The notes beneath the pieces were generated by a model. That model worked only from the letters and a program-made list of their open reading frames with translations, searched no databases and was not told the DNA's origin. Made by a program: the position numbers and the translations under genes. Positions 35,148-46,104 of a DNA stretch of 64,000 nt are shown in pieces; the first letter of the stretch is position 1; every line of letters begins with the position of its first letter. The stretch lies in contig JAIXMP010000037.1 in the NCBI GenBank assembly GCA_025677815.1, positions 349,036 through 413,035 on the forward strand, written 5' to 3'. This DNA is from Phascolomyces articulosus. Lineage: Eukaryota > Mucoromycota > Mucoromycetes > Mucorales > Lichtheimiaceae.

Positions 35148-36878
35148 TTATACAATAACAAATTCTCTTGCTTCATCCAGTTTGACTGCTTCATCGTTAC
35201 GGGGATTATCGATAAAATGGGTTCGTAAAACTTCATCTGGATCAAGTGGGGTATCACGAGAAGTTAATTTTTCGATAAGCATAACACCGATTGCTTTGTA
35301 CTGTTTCGTATTATTGGGTAATTTCTTGAAAACGGGGAATAAGCATGCATCGTTATAGCCAGCCAATACTTTCATAGAAGGTGATGATGATTCACCACCA
35401 GCATTTTCACAAATTGCTTTACGGTATATAAATGCAACTGGTAATATAAAACATTCTTCACATTCTTCATCTGCCAACGACATTAGTTTGATTTTTTGTA
35501 GAGGATCATCCTTGTGTTGAAAATAATGAACATCAAATACGCCCATTGTTTCATACATGTCTGCAAGTCGCTCTACTAAAATTGTACGCTTGTCCGTCTT
35601 TTCCAGGTCTACTTGGGAACGCCCATTATTTTTGATTCTTGCCAGGAGTGCCTCGTCAGTATAATCAAAGATTTTATGATGATTTTGTTGAAATTGAGGA
35701 TAAATGGACCCATAGTCATATTTTTTGGCCTGTATCTTCCAGTAGTATTTAGTTGCCATATGCAATTGCATGCTATCGTCGATAAAATGAGGTGAATCGA
35801 GTAAGGTGGTGGTAGTGATTTGCTGAGATATATGTCGCCCTCCGACACCTGTCCAGGATGGCAGGTTGTAATCACTCATTGTTGAAGTGAATAAAGGGGA
35901 GCCATTGATACTCCGGCGTGCACCAAAGCATAAAATAGAGAGATCGAATTTAGCAATATGGCGATAAAAATTATTTAATGTTATCTGTATATCATCTTCA
36001 CAGTTTATTTCCATTCTATTAAATAATCGAGGGAAAGTGTTGAATAAAGTATAGATCCTGTCATGGGGGTTTGTGCTGGTACGAAAATGAGCTTCCACGA
36101 GTACTTGATTTACGCTGCCCTTCTTATTGCTTATAAAGTCGAGAAGTTCCATTGAAAAGTAATCTTCTATTGCTGGTATATTATTGTGTTCTCCAATGAG
36201 GCTGTGTTGCCAAAAGTGAGTATTTTCTCCAACCACCAAAATACGTTTCGATGTCATGACATCTGTAAGTGACCAACTCTGTTTCCACCATAATGATTGC
36301 AAAATATGAATTCCTCCCGCTAAGAGTCGAGCTTTGAAAGCATCATCTTTTTTAGGTTTGTCTTGTTTCCAGCTCTCAGGATCTGCCACATGAACTTCAG
36401 GAATCAATGCAATGGTATACTTGGCGTTGTTGTATATCTTGTGCATTATTTTCAATTCGTTCTGCTTGGCTTCTTTATTATCTTTATTGATACATTGTTT
36501 GTCGTACCAAAGATAATCCACTGAAAAATCACTGCATATCTGCTGGAGAAGTTCCTCATATGTCACGTATTTTTTTTCTTTTGATCGAAAATAGTTCTTG
36601 GCCTTTCGCTTATCGACGCGTGTCAGAATGCAATGACGACCTTCATCAGTTATGTCAACATATTCGCCATTATCTTTCTTTATCGCTTTCCCTGATTGTT
36701 CAGAACAATAAGAAAGAGTACAGTATCCGTTTTTAGCTTCGTTACCAGGTACAACTTTCCAGTCAGAGGTACGGATCAAGGTAGCTGGGCGATATTCTCC
36801 TCCACTGGTATTGAGCCTGACATCTGTTGTGTCGACAAGATCGACAGATTTTTGATTTGTCCAATAACTAATATACAT
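35148..36878 (-). CDS. HET (heterokaryon incompatibility)-domain protein
   Basis: A 576-aa cytosolic protein encoded by one uninterrupted exon, unusual among the intron-rich neighbours. The N-terminal half fits a HET domain: YCTLSYC (52-58), then a substituted strand region, YVTYEELLQQIC (104-115), LWYDKQCINK (123-132, the conserved D-x-x-C-I block) and Q..ELKIMHKIYNNAKYTIALIPE (140-161). About 270 residues of divergent HET extension follow, including SLWWKQSWSLTD (corresponding to the usual W-x-R-x-W-T-x-x-E block) and HFRTSTNPHDRIYTLF. In ascomycetes HET domains trigger cell death on non-self recognition; that role here is only inferred. The C-terminal 200 residues are not recognised. The start is the first ATG of the open frame. 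Confidence 0.8.
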   Translation of the reverse strand: MYISYWTNQKSVDLVDTTDVRLNTSGGEYRPATLIRTSDWKVVPGNEAKNGYCTLSYCSEQSGKAIKKDNGEYVDITDEGRHCILTRVDKRKAKNYFRSKEKKYVTYEELLQQICSDFSVDYLWYDKQCINKDNKEAKQNELKIMHKIYNNAKYTIALIPEVHVADPESWKQDKPKKDDAFKARLLAGGIHILQSLWWKQSWSLTDVMTSKRILVVGENTHFWQHSLIGEHNNIPAIEDYFSMELLDFISNKKGSVNQVLVEAHFRTSTNPHDRIYTLFNTFPRLFNRMEINCEDDIQITLNNFYRHIAKFDLSILCFGARRSINGSPLFTSTMSDYNLPSWTGVGGRHISQQITTTTLLDSPHFIDDSMQLHMATKYYWKIQAKKYDYGSIYPQFQQNHHKIFDYTDEALLARIKNNGRSQVDLEKTDKRTILVERLADMYETMGVFDVHYFQHKDDPLQKIKLMSLADEECEECFILPVAFIYRKAICENAGGESSSPSMKVLAGYNDACLFPVFKKLPNNTKQYKAIGVMLIEKLTSRDTPLDPDEVLRTHFIDNPRNDEAVKLDEAREFVIV

Positions 36879-37875
36879 GCTGTTTCTTGTTGCTATATTT
36901 GAATTATAACAATGTATTTTTTTATATTAATTCTGGCGTGTCTGTCTCCAGAAAAACATCACAAAAAAAATTGTATATATATTATAACATACTGATGAAT
37001 CACAGTATTATTCGGACAGATGGAAGGTATTGTTTTAAACTCTTGTTGTTGATGATGGCACCAGTAGTAGTTTACAAGGCACTTGATTATGACTTATTAA
37101 AAATTACAATTAAAGGTCTTGTTAGATTTAAATACATAATTCGATGACTTATAACAGAATGATTGTTCTTAAATAATTATTACTTATGATGATAAATAAA
37201 TGAAAAAGAAAAGAAAGAAATAAAGGAAACAAGAGATGAGACAAACTTAAATTTATTTCATAGCGATAGTGTGACAATGTGTAACAACCAATCATAATAA
37301 AATTTTGACTCAGTTGTGCCACGTTTCTTCATTGATCTACATTGGTTATTTATTTGGTGGAGAATACACAGAAAGGGAAATAAATCAACTTTTATTTATT
37401 CGGTAAGTGGATGACGCCCTGGTCTTTATACTGCATAAATATGAGATAGTCATTGAATTTTTTTTATAGCAGTGTACAATGATTGCTAAAACGGTGGGTA
37501 GAACATCTAAAAAGTGATTAAACAGTAAATATGAGATCAAACATTTCAAAATTTTGTTACGAAAAACCGACGAAGTATTGCATTCATTAAGAGTACAAAA
37601 ACGGGAGTCTCCTTGGTATAATTTCAAATGGCTTGGTTTGTTTATATTTGCCAATAATGTTTTAGAGTGTATATCCCACTTGTTAACGATCGATATAGTT
37701 ATATTATGTCGCCTCTATCAATAATAAATAATTAACCAGTCTTTGAGGAAAGTAATCGCCCAGTTTAAAGAGTACTCGTCACATTTACCTTTTAAGATAA
37801 TCCCAGCGAAAAACAATACTGATAAAGATACATGTATTTTATTCAAACAAGAAAATGGCTATTTATTGGTACTAT
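36879..37875. other. Spacer between HET gene and SDR copy 2
   Basis: About 1 kb of AT-rich sequence, with the HET promoter on one side and the SDR 3' UTR on the other. Short ORFs at 36887-37147 and 37385-37654 have no recognised content. Confidence 0.5.
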
Positions 37876-38704
37876 CTACCAATTGATAATTTTACCATCC
37901 ACACTATCATAAAAGACACCGTTATATTCTTTGGTTGCTTTCATGGCAAGATTAGCAATATTAGAGGCAGATTGCTCTACAGTGAGTACACCACTAGGAG
38001 CCATGTCTGTCTTTACGTAACCTGTATGGTGTAAAAGAACAGTTATTATTTATAAGGATCATATAATTTATAATAACATTTTTTCTATCTTATTTAAGGA
38101 TATGAATCCACATACCAGGACAGACAGGGAAAATTATGAAATCTTCTTTTGCATAGGTCAGTGCATAACTTTGCGTTATCGAGTTGACAGCAGCCTTGGA
38201 TGTAGTGTAATGAGGCAAAGGACGCATAACGTCATGGAGACGGGTAAGTTCACTGATGCTACCCAACTTACTTGAGATGTTGATCACCTTTTTTGTGGAG
38301 CCACGACGAAGTAAAGGTAAGAAAGTGGTCGTGACCAGATGAGTACCCACCACATTGACATTTAATGTTTTGATAAAGTCTTCAGAGTCACATTCTTCAA
38401 CTTGAGTATACTCAGGACCAGATATAATTCCTGCAGAGTTAATCAACATATCGAGACCACCATCATTATCACCAAGAGCTTTCTGGATGGTATGAGCAGC
38501 AGAAGAAACGGATTCCTTGTCTGAAATTTCCAACTGCACCACTTGAATTTTCTCCTTGTTGGGCACCTCTGTAATATCTGGAAATGATTCTGGATTTCGT
38601 ACACCAGCAAATACGTTGGTCACATCAGACCTTGAAGCAAGTTCGCGAATAAGTCCAAAACCAATTCCACGGTTGGATCCTGTCACAAGTACGCTGAATC
38701 CCAT
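37876..38704 (-). CDS. Short-chain dehydrogenase/reductase (C-factor/sniffer-like), copy 2
   Basis: A 244-aa SDR from two exons (38116-38704 and 37876-38021), exactly the same lengths as copy 1 at 26139-26952. Motifs: TGSNRGIG (8-15), NSAG (89-92), NISS, YTTSK (Tyr166, Lys170) and PVCPGYVKTDM. Most differences from copy 1 are conservative, and both catalytic sets are intact, so both copies are probably functional. Divergence is greatest around residues 150-165 (LTRLHDVMRPLPH against LGRRYPTCHLIH), beside the active site, where substrate specificity could differ. Cytosolic; substrate unknown. Confidence 0.9.
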
Positions 38705-39795
38705 GCTATCTTTTTTTTTTGTTTTGAGAAAAAAAAACGACACAATTATTGGCTTTTTTATCTCTCCTCAAAAATTTGCAGCCTATTTATAAGAACGGGA
38801 AAGTACGAACAGAGATGGATATGTTTCCTTTTAAAGTAAATTATATCACCAACAGTGAGTTCTCAGCTAAATTTCAGAACAGATATGCACCCTTAATCCT
38901 TAACTATGTACAAACAATCTTACTAATCAAATGAAGAATAAACGTAATGAATTTGCTAGATGTTACATTAAAGTTTCGTACAAAAGCTGTAAAGGTCAAA
39001 CTATAGTGTATTTTATGCTTAAAACCATCAAAATTGGAAGGGACAACTATAGTTCCTGGTTTTGTTGATTGCAATTCTTCTTTTATCTGTAAAGTTTTCT
39101 ATATGATTGTTTTAAATTATGAGACATTGATATCACTTTTTCATGCTTATTAATCAAAACGATCAACAAAAAAACGTATTGCTTAGTAATAAAACTAAAT
39201 ATAATCATACTTGAAGTACTATAATTTTTAATTTAAGACGTTGTACACCTTCAGGGGCTCTTGAAAGCCACATAATAATAAACCTGGCACCAAACATTCC
39301 TAAAAATGGCCTTTTGTGTACCGTTCTAACAGAAAAACTCCAGAAGGATTCTGCAATGGCCGAAAATGTATAGGGTATTCTATTTTTTTTCTTCAGAAAG
39401 CTAGCCTTCAATATGAGACGATAGATTCGCATCGTCATATTTATCTAAAAATGTCTAATTTTAGCTTCTCAGCATTATTACCAATCATCTATAAAAATAT
39501 AGCTGCATTATTACGATTAATTTCATAATCAGTAAAAGTAATAGGTGCACATTAACCCCTTTAAACAACAGTACACTATGATTTTTATTACTGCTATTCA
39601 ATACAATGCAGTAAATTTGTCTTGTTTATTCTTTACCATTTTTACCATTATTCTTATGGGAATTTATGGTATATCAAATGATGGATGCTGTAAATTTGGA
39701 TTATAACGGCAATATTGCGCCGTACAAGACTCATAATGAAAATGAAGCAAATGAGAGCAAAAAGATATTTTGAAAGTAGCATGTTGCGTATAAAA
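37876..39795 (-). repeat. Segmental duplication, copy B (SDR gene plus upstream DNA)
   Basis: Direct-orientation partner of 26139-27610, about 11.7 kb away. Collinear non-coding blocks occur up to AATGAAAATGAAGCAAATGAGAG near 39755, interrupted by about 400 bp (roughly 38950-39420) absent from copy A. Confidence 0.65.
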
Positions 39796-40473
39796 ATAAA
39801 AAAAAAGATATTGAACAACCCTGTTCATCAACAATTTTGTTTTGACAACATTTATGGTACGATGTTATTGTCTGGCGAGCACAATGAATACTTGATATAC
39901 TTTGAATTTTTCCGAGTTTGCCAAACTGCAAATGGTATGTAGAATTTAGAATTATACTCTGAAATAAATCTTGCATACTGCACTTGATATATATAATTCA
40001 AATTTATAAAAAAAAGAAAAACTAGCTATGTAATACAATGCATTTGTAAAAGATAATTTCTAGCTATTGCTGCCATCAAATGACATACTACCACTATAGG
40101 TGTTTCTTTAATAGAATGCTCAATTTATTAATATTATTACCGTAATGGACAATAAAAAAAAAGAATAATTAGGTGACGACTGGTTAGATGATTGATGCTA
40201 TATGTAGAGGCATCATGGTTCGTATACTTGGTCCTCTATTTGTTTCTATGTAATGATGGTAATCCATTGATTAGTAATATATAAAATGCTTCCAGTCTTG
40301 TTGCACAATTCAATATGACAACACTATTTTCGCCAATGTTTGTACCTTATTTTTTTTTTATTGGATGGGCTTTCGCATCAGCCACGTTATGGCTTGACGG
40401 ATTATTGGAGCCTTTTCTATTATATGATAAAATAACAGGCTAAAAATTTATAATAATAACCAATGATTTTTTC

Positions 40474-40703
40474 CTCGCTTCACTCGGATGGATGAGATCT
40501 TTCGCTTCCCTTCGGGTCATTCAACAGTCTCACATCGCAAGGGGAGTTCCCTCCCCGCGCGCCTCAACCCGACTAGCAGACGTGTTCAAAGCTGTATATT
40601 GGTTTCAATGTTCAATGTAGTATGAGTTTCGACGTTCATAGTTATATATCAATTTTGTATGTTCAAGACAGAGTATGATTTAGTTTTCAATGAGTTAAGC
40701 GAG
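40474..40703. mobile_element. Possible small non-autonomous inverted-repeat element
   Basis: CTCGCTTCACTC at 40474-40485 pairs with GAGTTAAGCGAG at 40692-40703 (11 of 12 positions as inverted repeats). Between them is a locally GC-rich stretch with the hairpin GGGGAGTTCCCTCCCC, unlike the surrounding AT-rich DNA. No clear target-site duplication was found, so this may be coincidental. Confidence 0.25.
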
Positions 40704-40883
40704 TGACATCATTTTTTCTTTTCTTACCTTGGTCCTAAACCCTTTAAATCTAAGCCCTATCTTAAGCTATGAATCTTAATAATCTTTAATAATGGTTAGG
40801 AAAAAGCAAAGCAAAACAGCACGCTCCTCCGCATGCTGTCTTCACAATTCTAAATTCAAGACATACCTATTGTAGAAATATTC

Positions 40884-41330
40884 CCAACACCGAAATTATA
40901 ATGGATGGTTCCTGAAAGGGGAATGGATGCAAGAGTATAACGATCATCCAATCATTCCATTTATTTAACTATATAAGGATCCTAAAAGGGTAATCCTACT
41001 AGCGCGATTTTTGGAAAATAGTAACAGTGTTAATATCCCAACAGTGTTTCCAGATGAATTGGTAAAATAATAGATGAGCTGTAAAAAAAACGCAACCGAT
41101 GCTAATTTGCAAACTCATGCAGACAGTTTTTAAAAAATCATTAACCAACTCCCACTGCTGGAAAAAAAATATCTGTGGCCAAAAAAAAAGGGATCTAAAA
41201 TAAAAATAGTACTGCATCTACTCTTGGGGTTGCCCTTAATGTTATATCTTTTCATCCAAATGGTTTTATTAGAATATATACAATCTACCACGCGTGTCAA
41301 ATGATGAATTTTTGTTGGTTGTATATATAT
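40884..41330. pseudogene. Relic fragment B, similar to 32437-32870
   Basis: Shares short blocks in order with relic A. No open frame spans it; it is too decayed to identify. Confidence 0.3.
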
Positions 41331-41828
41331 CACTGATGTATTGAACGTATAACATCCAAAAAGAGGAGAGTATCTGATCGCGCTTTTTTTTTTTTTGCTA
41401 CCCAACAATCCTGTCGTTCATGCATTTTTTAAATAGTCTGTCAATTTTGACAGATATTCTTCCCATTCTTTCTAATCCTAATATTTTTACATCCAAATCC
41501 CAACTTGTCTATTTCCATCCCACTTGATATATCCAATTTCATTTGGTTCTATTATTTTTTTATTTCCAAATATAAAAAAAAATGCATAACAAAAAAAAAA
41601 TAGATAATAATGGTGTAAAGTCAAATATGCTTTTTTTTATCCATAGTTGTGTGTGGGTGTAATGTGTATATATTTTGATGATAAGGTAATATAGGTTACT
41701 TGAAGAGGGACGACGTTTATTTACAAATGTAGAGTTCCTTTTTTTTATTGTTGTTGTAATTGTTGGTAGTGGTGTTGTTATGACAAGAGGTTTTGGTGGT
41801 TTGTATTTGTGTTGTGTATCTCGAATAT

Positions 41829-42134
41829 TTAGTTGGCCATCTTATGAGCGTGCTTGATTTCACCATAACAATGACTACATAAATGGTGAAGTAATTTATT
41901 ATTGCCACAAGCGGGACATTGTGTTACGTTTTCCTTGTTTTCCAAGCCCTTGTTGGACGCGCGCATTCGCTTTTTGGAATGAGAAGTTTTCTTTTTGGGT
42001 GCAGCCCAAAGGAATGGTTCAAGCCAAATGGGAGTTTTAAATGTACCGGCAACAGCAATAGCACCACGTAATTGAGGTACTTGTTGTGTGAACGATGGCA
42101 ATGAAAAGTAATGTCCAAGTTGTGCAAGTGCCAT
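41829..42134 (-). CDS. MRPL32: Mitochondrial ribosomal protein bL32m
   Basis: A 101-aa, single-exon protein of the large mitochondrial ribosomal subunit. The N-terminal half is a poorly conserved mitochondrial leader and linker. The mature part begins near AAPKKKTSHSKKRMR, the bL32 signature, and ends with the zinc-binding pair CPACG ... CSHCYGE (CxxC-x9-CxxC), which folds the C-terminus. Yeast Mrpl32 is processed by the m-AAA protease before assembly; a leader of similar kind is seen here. Length is typical of a short fungal form. Confidence 0.88.
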   Translation of the reverse strand: MALAQLGHYFSLPSFTQQVPQLRGAIAVAGTFKTPIWLEPFLWAAPKKKTSHSKKRMRASNKGLENKENVTQCPACGNNKLLHHLCSHCYGEIKHAHKMAN

Positions 42135-44483
42135 TTTTTGTTATGTTTATTAGAGGAGTAAAAAAAAAGGACCAGGCCACCACTCCTTTCCAAATGATGG
42201 GTTGAAAATCGGGAGTTCCAAAAAAACAATATTCAAAGCCACCCTCGCTGTTGAATCATGTCCGATCTGATTATATTCGACCCTGAATTATTTCAGAGAT
42301 AATGCGGGAGAAAGAAAACAGTTGCTTGCTCGCATGTTTTGCTGAGCATTGAAATAGGAGAGAAAATCCAAACGAAATGTGGCGCATTTTTCAATAGATT
42401 TATTCTTTGGTAAGGTATAGGTACCGGGAACCCACTGAAGATGAGTTAAAGACGATATAACTTGAACGTATCAGAACGTTTTATAAACAAGACCTAACCC
42501 ATTTTGAGAGTTTATATTTATATGCTTCCTCAAAACCGAAATCTTGTAAAAATGTTCTGATAAGAAAGTAGATAGTCTACATTACATACATGCTAAGAAC
42601 TTACTAGTCAGTAAAAGGTGAATCCAACCAAGTAGATGAAAGAAAATTCTTTCAAAGAACTTCTATCCATGACATCAGTTTAATGTAATGATTTTTTAAA
42701 AAATGCCTCAATCATCATGCCATCTTGAAAGGATGGTATCATCAACAAGCAGAAACTCCTTATTTACAACAACCAACGTCTTTTATTATTATTATTATTA
42801 TTGTTCAGTGATAGCATGGTTGAGGGAAAAAAAGATCAAGTGAACATATGTGTATACTAAAACAGGAGAAGGCAAAAGCATCAATGCGAAAAAAAAAGAG
42901 AGAGTGAAGGAGGGGGGAATAAATCAACCGGGTAAACAAAGTTACGTCCACTTGCATTGTCATAGAACTTCCATCCTCTTTCTTCTAGCTATAATTTTAC
43001 TAATCATGATAGTTATTGTTATTATAATTATTAAAAACTTTTATATTTATCAAGTTAAAAATCAAACTGACTATAATATAATTATCTAATCTTCAATAAT
43101 ATATATATATATAAAATGATTAAGAATCCAAAGACAGTAAATAACATGGACACTCTTATTTTATAAATAATATACGTTATAAAAAGAAGAAAATAAAATG
43201 ACTGATGATGTGTGGTACCTGGAACAAATGATGAAGGATGGTGAGAGAATTTGTGTAGCCAAAACAATATCATATGATAAAGCATAAAATATCTGCTACG
43301 TATTTTATTATGAGTTGTTATTCTGATGATAGTTGTTTTGACTTTCCGTTGTGATTTTATATATAACTATTGTTATTATTATTATAACAAATTTAGATCG
43401 ATCTATAATTCACGTTTGTTTGTTTATTTCTTCTTCTTTCATCCTTCCATCCATGAATTGTCTAACTCTATCTTTTTTTTTTCGGAACACTCTAAATACA
43501 ATATTTATGAAACTGATAAAACAATTGTTACATGGACCCGTAAATATTAGATGGATCCATTAATAAGAATATATAGAAAGCGAGCCCGTAATCATATTGT
43601 ACATATATATATGTATATAAAATAGGAACGGGCACCATCTTTTTCTCTTCGTTTTTATATATAATAGCTTATATATATGTGTGTCATAAAACGATAATGA
43701 TGTTTCAAGCTGAACAAATAAATAATAATAGTCACTCGACCCTTTTTCTTATTTCTACATATATAAATAATTTAGTAATTTTGACAATTTTCAATCATCA
43801 TGTAGCAATGTGTATCCGTGGGGTGAATCATTGGTTAAAGATTCATCTTTCTTGTTGTTAGTTTGGGTCTTATGAAAAGTGTAGAGGTGGTCAGTCATAT
43901 ACACCAAGTCAGTCAGTCAGTCAGTCAGTCAATTCAAGCTCAATTTTTTTTTGATGCAAGTCAGTGACCCTGTCCAGCAGTTCACTATGTGAAATCCATC
44001 CATCATATGACCTTTATTATTACGACAACTACCGCTACTACTATGACTATAAGTTACTTTTACTATTACTGAGCACCATTCATATTTCTTGTAGAGATAA
44101 ATGATGTGAATCGATTTGTGTGAGTGGGTGGGGGGAGACAAGTAAAAAAAAGATGTACAAGGGGAAGTTTTTTAAAAAAAGAAGGGGAGCTTGTCTCCCA
44201 TCTTTGGAATCCCTTGCACCACACACAAACTCACACACATTACCCATCATCATCATCTCTTTCTCTCCACAAAGTACCTACCGAATATATATACTTTTTG
44301 ACTTTTCTGTTTCTCCTTGTTTCTTATTCTTCTTTATAGATAATAATCCTGTTGCCGCTGTTGCTGAACAACAACACGCAAAAAAAAAGAATAAAAGGAG
44401 TAGCTTCTTTCTTGTTGTTTGTTCTTCTTTTCATTTTTTTCTCACTCAATCATACTATTTCATATAAATCTTTTCGATCCATC
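42135..44483. other. Spacer, low complexity
   Basis: AT-rich sequence with ATT/TTA trinucleotide runs (about 42783-42802), an AGTC tetranucleotide array and the long T/C-rich leader of the next plus-strand gene. Open stretches at 44120-44467 overlap that leader and have no coding character. Confidence 0.5.
43907..43930. repeat. (AGTC)6 microsatellite
   Basis: Six perfect tandem AGTC units in intergenic DNA. Confidence 0.9.
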
Positions 44484-46104
44484 ATGGTCTTCTCAATTCC
44501 TATTTATCGTGTTTTTGATGTTCATGCTGAAAAGGTAATTATTATTTTATAGTTTGATGAATAATAATAAAAGAGATCCAATGAATATATACTAACAAAA
44601 CAATAATTGATAAACCAAATAGCAACCCAATAATAATGTGAATAACACGCGTGGTAATAGTAATAATCCGTTGCCACTCTTGACTCCTTCTCCACCTACA
44701 ACTTCTTCTTCTTCCTATTCTTCTTCGGCGGGTGGTCATTTAGTAGTAGATGAAGAAACAACACATGTTTCATCGTCATCCTCGTCTTCATGTTCTAATA
44801 AAGAATCGCATTATACACATTTATATGGTAAGTCCATGGTGATGATATCTCTATATATAAATTGTCCAGGTTAGCCGGGAAGAATGCCGATACAAATGTT
44901 ATGTTGTTTTTTTTCCTGGGACGAAAAAAGGCAGAAAGAATACTAAAAATATTTTTTTCTTCACTTTATGCGTCTTTTATATAATAACAACAATAAACGA
45001 ATAGATCAACAACAACATGACAATTCTACTTTGATTTCTGAACGACGTAAAGAAAAACAACCATCCTTATTATTAAAACAATCTCCGTCACCCTTCTCCT
45101 CTTATCGGTATAATACTCATCATGAAGATGATACTAATAATAATAATAACAATAATAATACGAATAAACGCCGATATTATGGTTCTATGATGGATCATCC
45201 AGATGCAGCATTTCTAGGTATATATTAATTAGATATATACTTTTTTTTTTTTAAAAAAAGGCACCTTTTCTTCTTTTTCCTCTTCTTTTTTATTTTTCTA
45301 ATCCTTAATTTATTCTTTTTTATATTAAAAAAAGGTATCCCAAAATCATCTAAATCTACTGGTACAACAACAAGTATTTCCTCCATTGGTAGTGACGCTA
45401 CATTTAAAACTGCCATTTCAACTCAACAAGTAACAAAAGAAAAATTGGTTCATTCTTCAAAACAACAAGCTACAGCACATTTTATTGACACCATGCCATC
45501 CACACCGCCTCATACCACTGTAAGTCCTAATGATAATGACGAAGGCCTTTATCTTTTATGGACACATCAATTACTCCGAGAACGAGGTTTCAATCCATCC
45601 CCCTGTCGATTAAAAGAAGAAGGTGTTGATATATTGACAAGTAAAAAAGGTGAACAACAGAATGACTCTCTTTTACATGGGCACGATGTGGATGACCACA
45701 ACAATGACGATGACGCCTATGAAGATGATTATGATAGTGATGATACCAAAAGTACCGATAGTAGTTTAACAGAAGGGGATGATGTGGGTGATAGAGATTC
45801 TTCTTTATTATTAACATCTCCAGAAAGTGTGGATTACGAAAGTAAAATGCGCATGTATTCATCCTTTAATTCCTGTGCTTCATCATTCAATAATATTCAA
45901 CAAGATTATTTCCACCACCGACCTTCCGTATCCTCCTCCATGCATCATTCTTCTTTTGCTTCTACTTCGGCTGCAGCAGCAAGGTATGGTGCAGCAAATA
46001 TAACAACAAAAACAGCAGCAAGTCACCTTCATAATGAAGAGGATGAATCTTCTATTTCATCATTTTTTAAATCATTTTTTGGAACTTGTTTTTCTTGTAA
46101 ATAA
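44484..46104 (+). CDS. Unknown low-complexity Ser/Asn/Asp-rich protein
   Basis: A 412-aa predicted protein from four exons (44484-44534, 44623-44827, 45005-45217 and 45335-46104); all junctions keep frame. It starts FSIPIYRVFDVHAEK and runs through Ser-, Asn- and Gln-rich tracts. A more ordered segment (EGLYLLWTHQLLRERGFNPS, about residues 180-200) looks helical and is the part most likely to be conserved. An acidic stretch (DDHNNDDDAYEDDYDSDD) follows. The C-terminus is FFKSFFGTCFSCK, a hydrophobic-basic tail with Cys residues that could be lipid-modified. No domain recognised; probably disordered and regulatory. Exon 3 begins at 45005 because the upstream frame is closed by a stop at 44944-44946. 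Confidence 0.65.

Larger units (their letters stand above)
38705..41828. other. Spacer with duplicated upstream DNA, a relic and a possible MITE
   Basis: It contains the SDR copy 2 upstream region, a compact GC-richer block at about 40474-40703 and a relic similar to 32437-32870 at about 40884-41330. No intact gene recognised. Confidence 0.5.
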
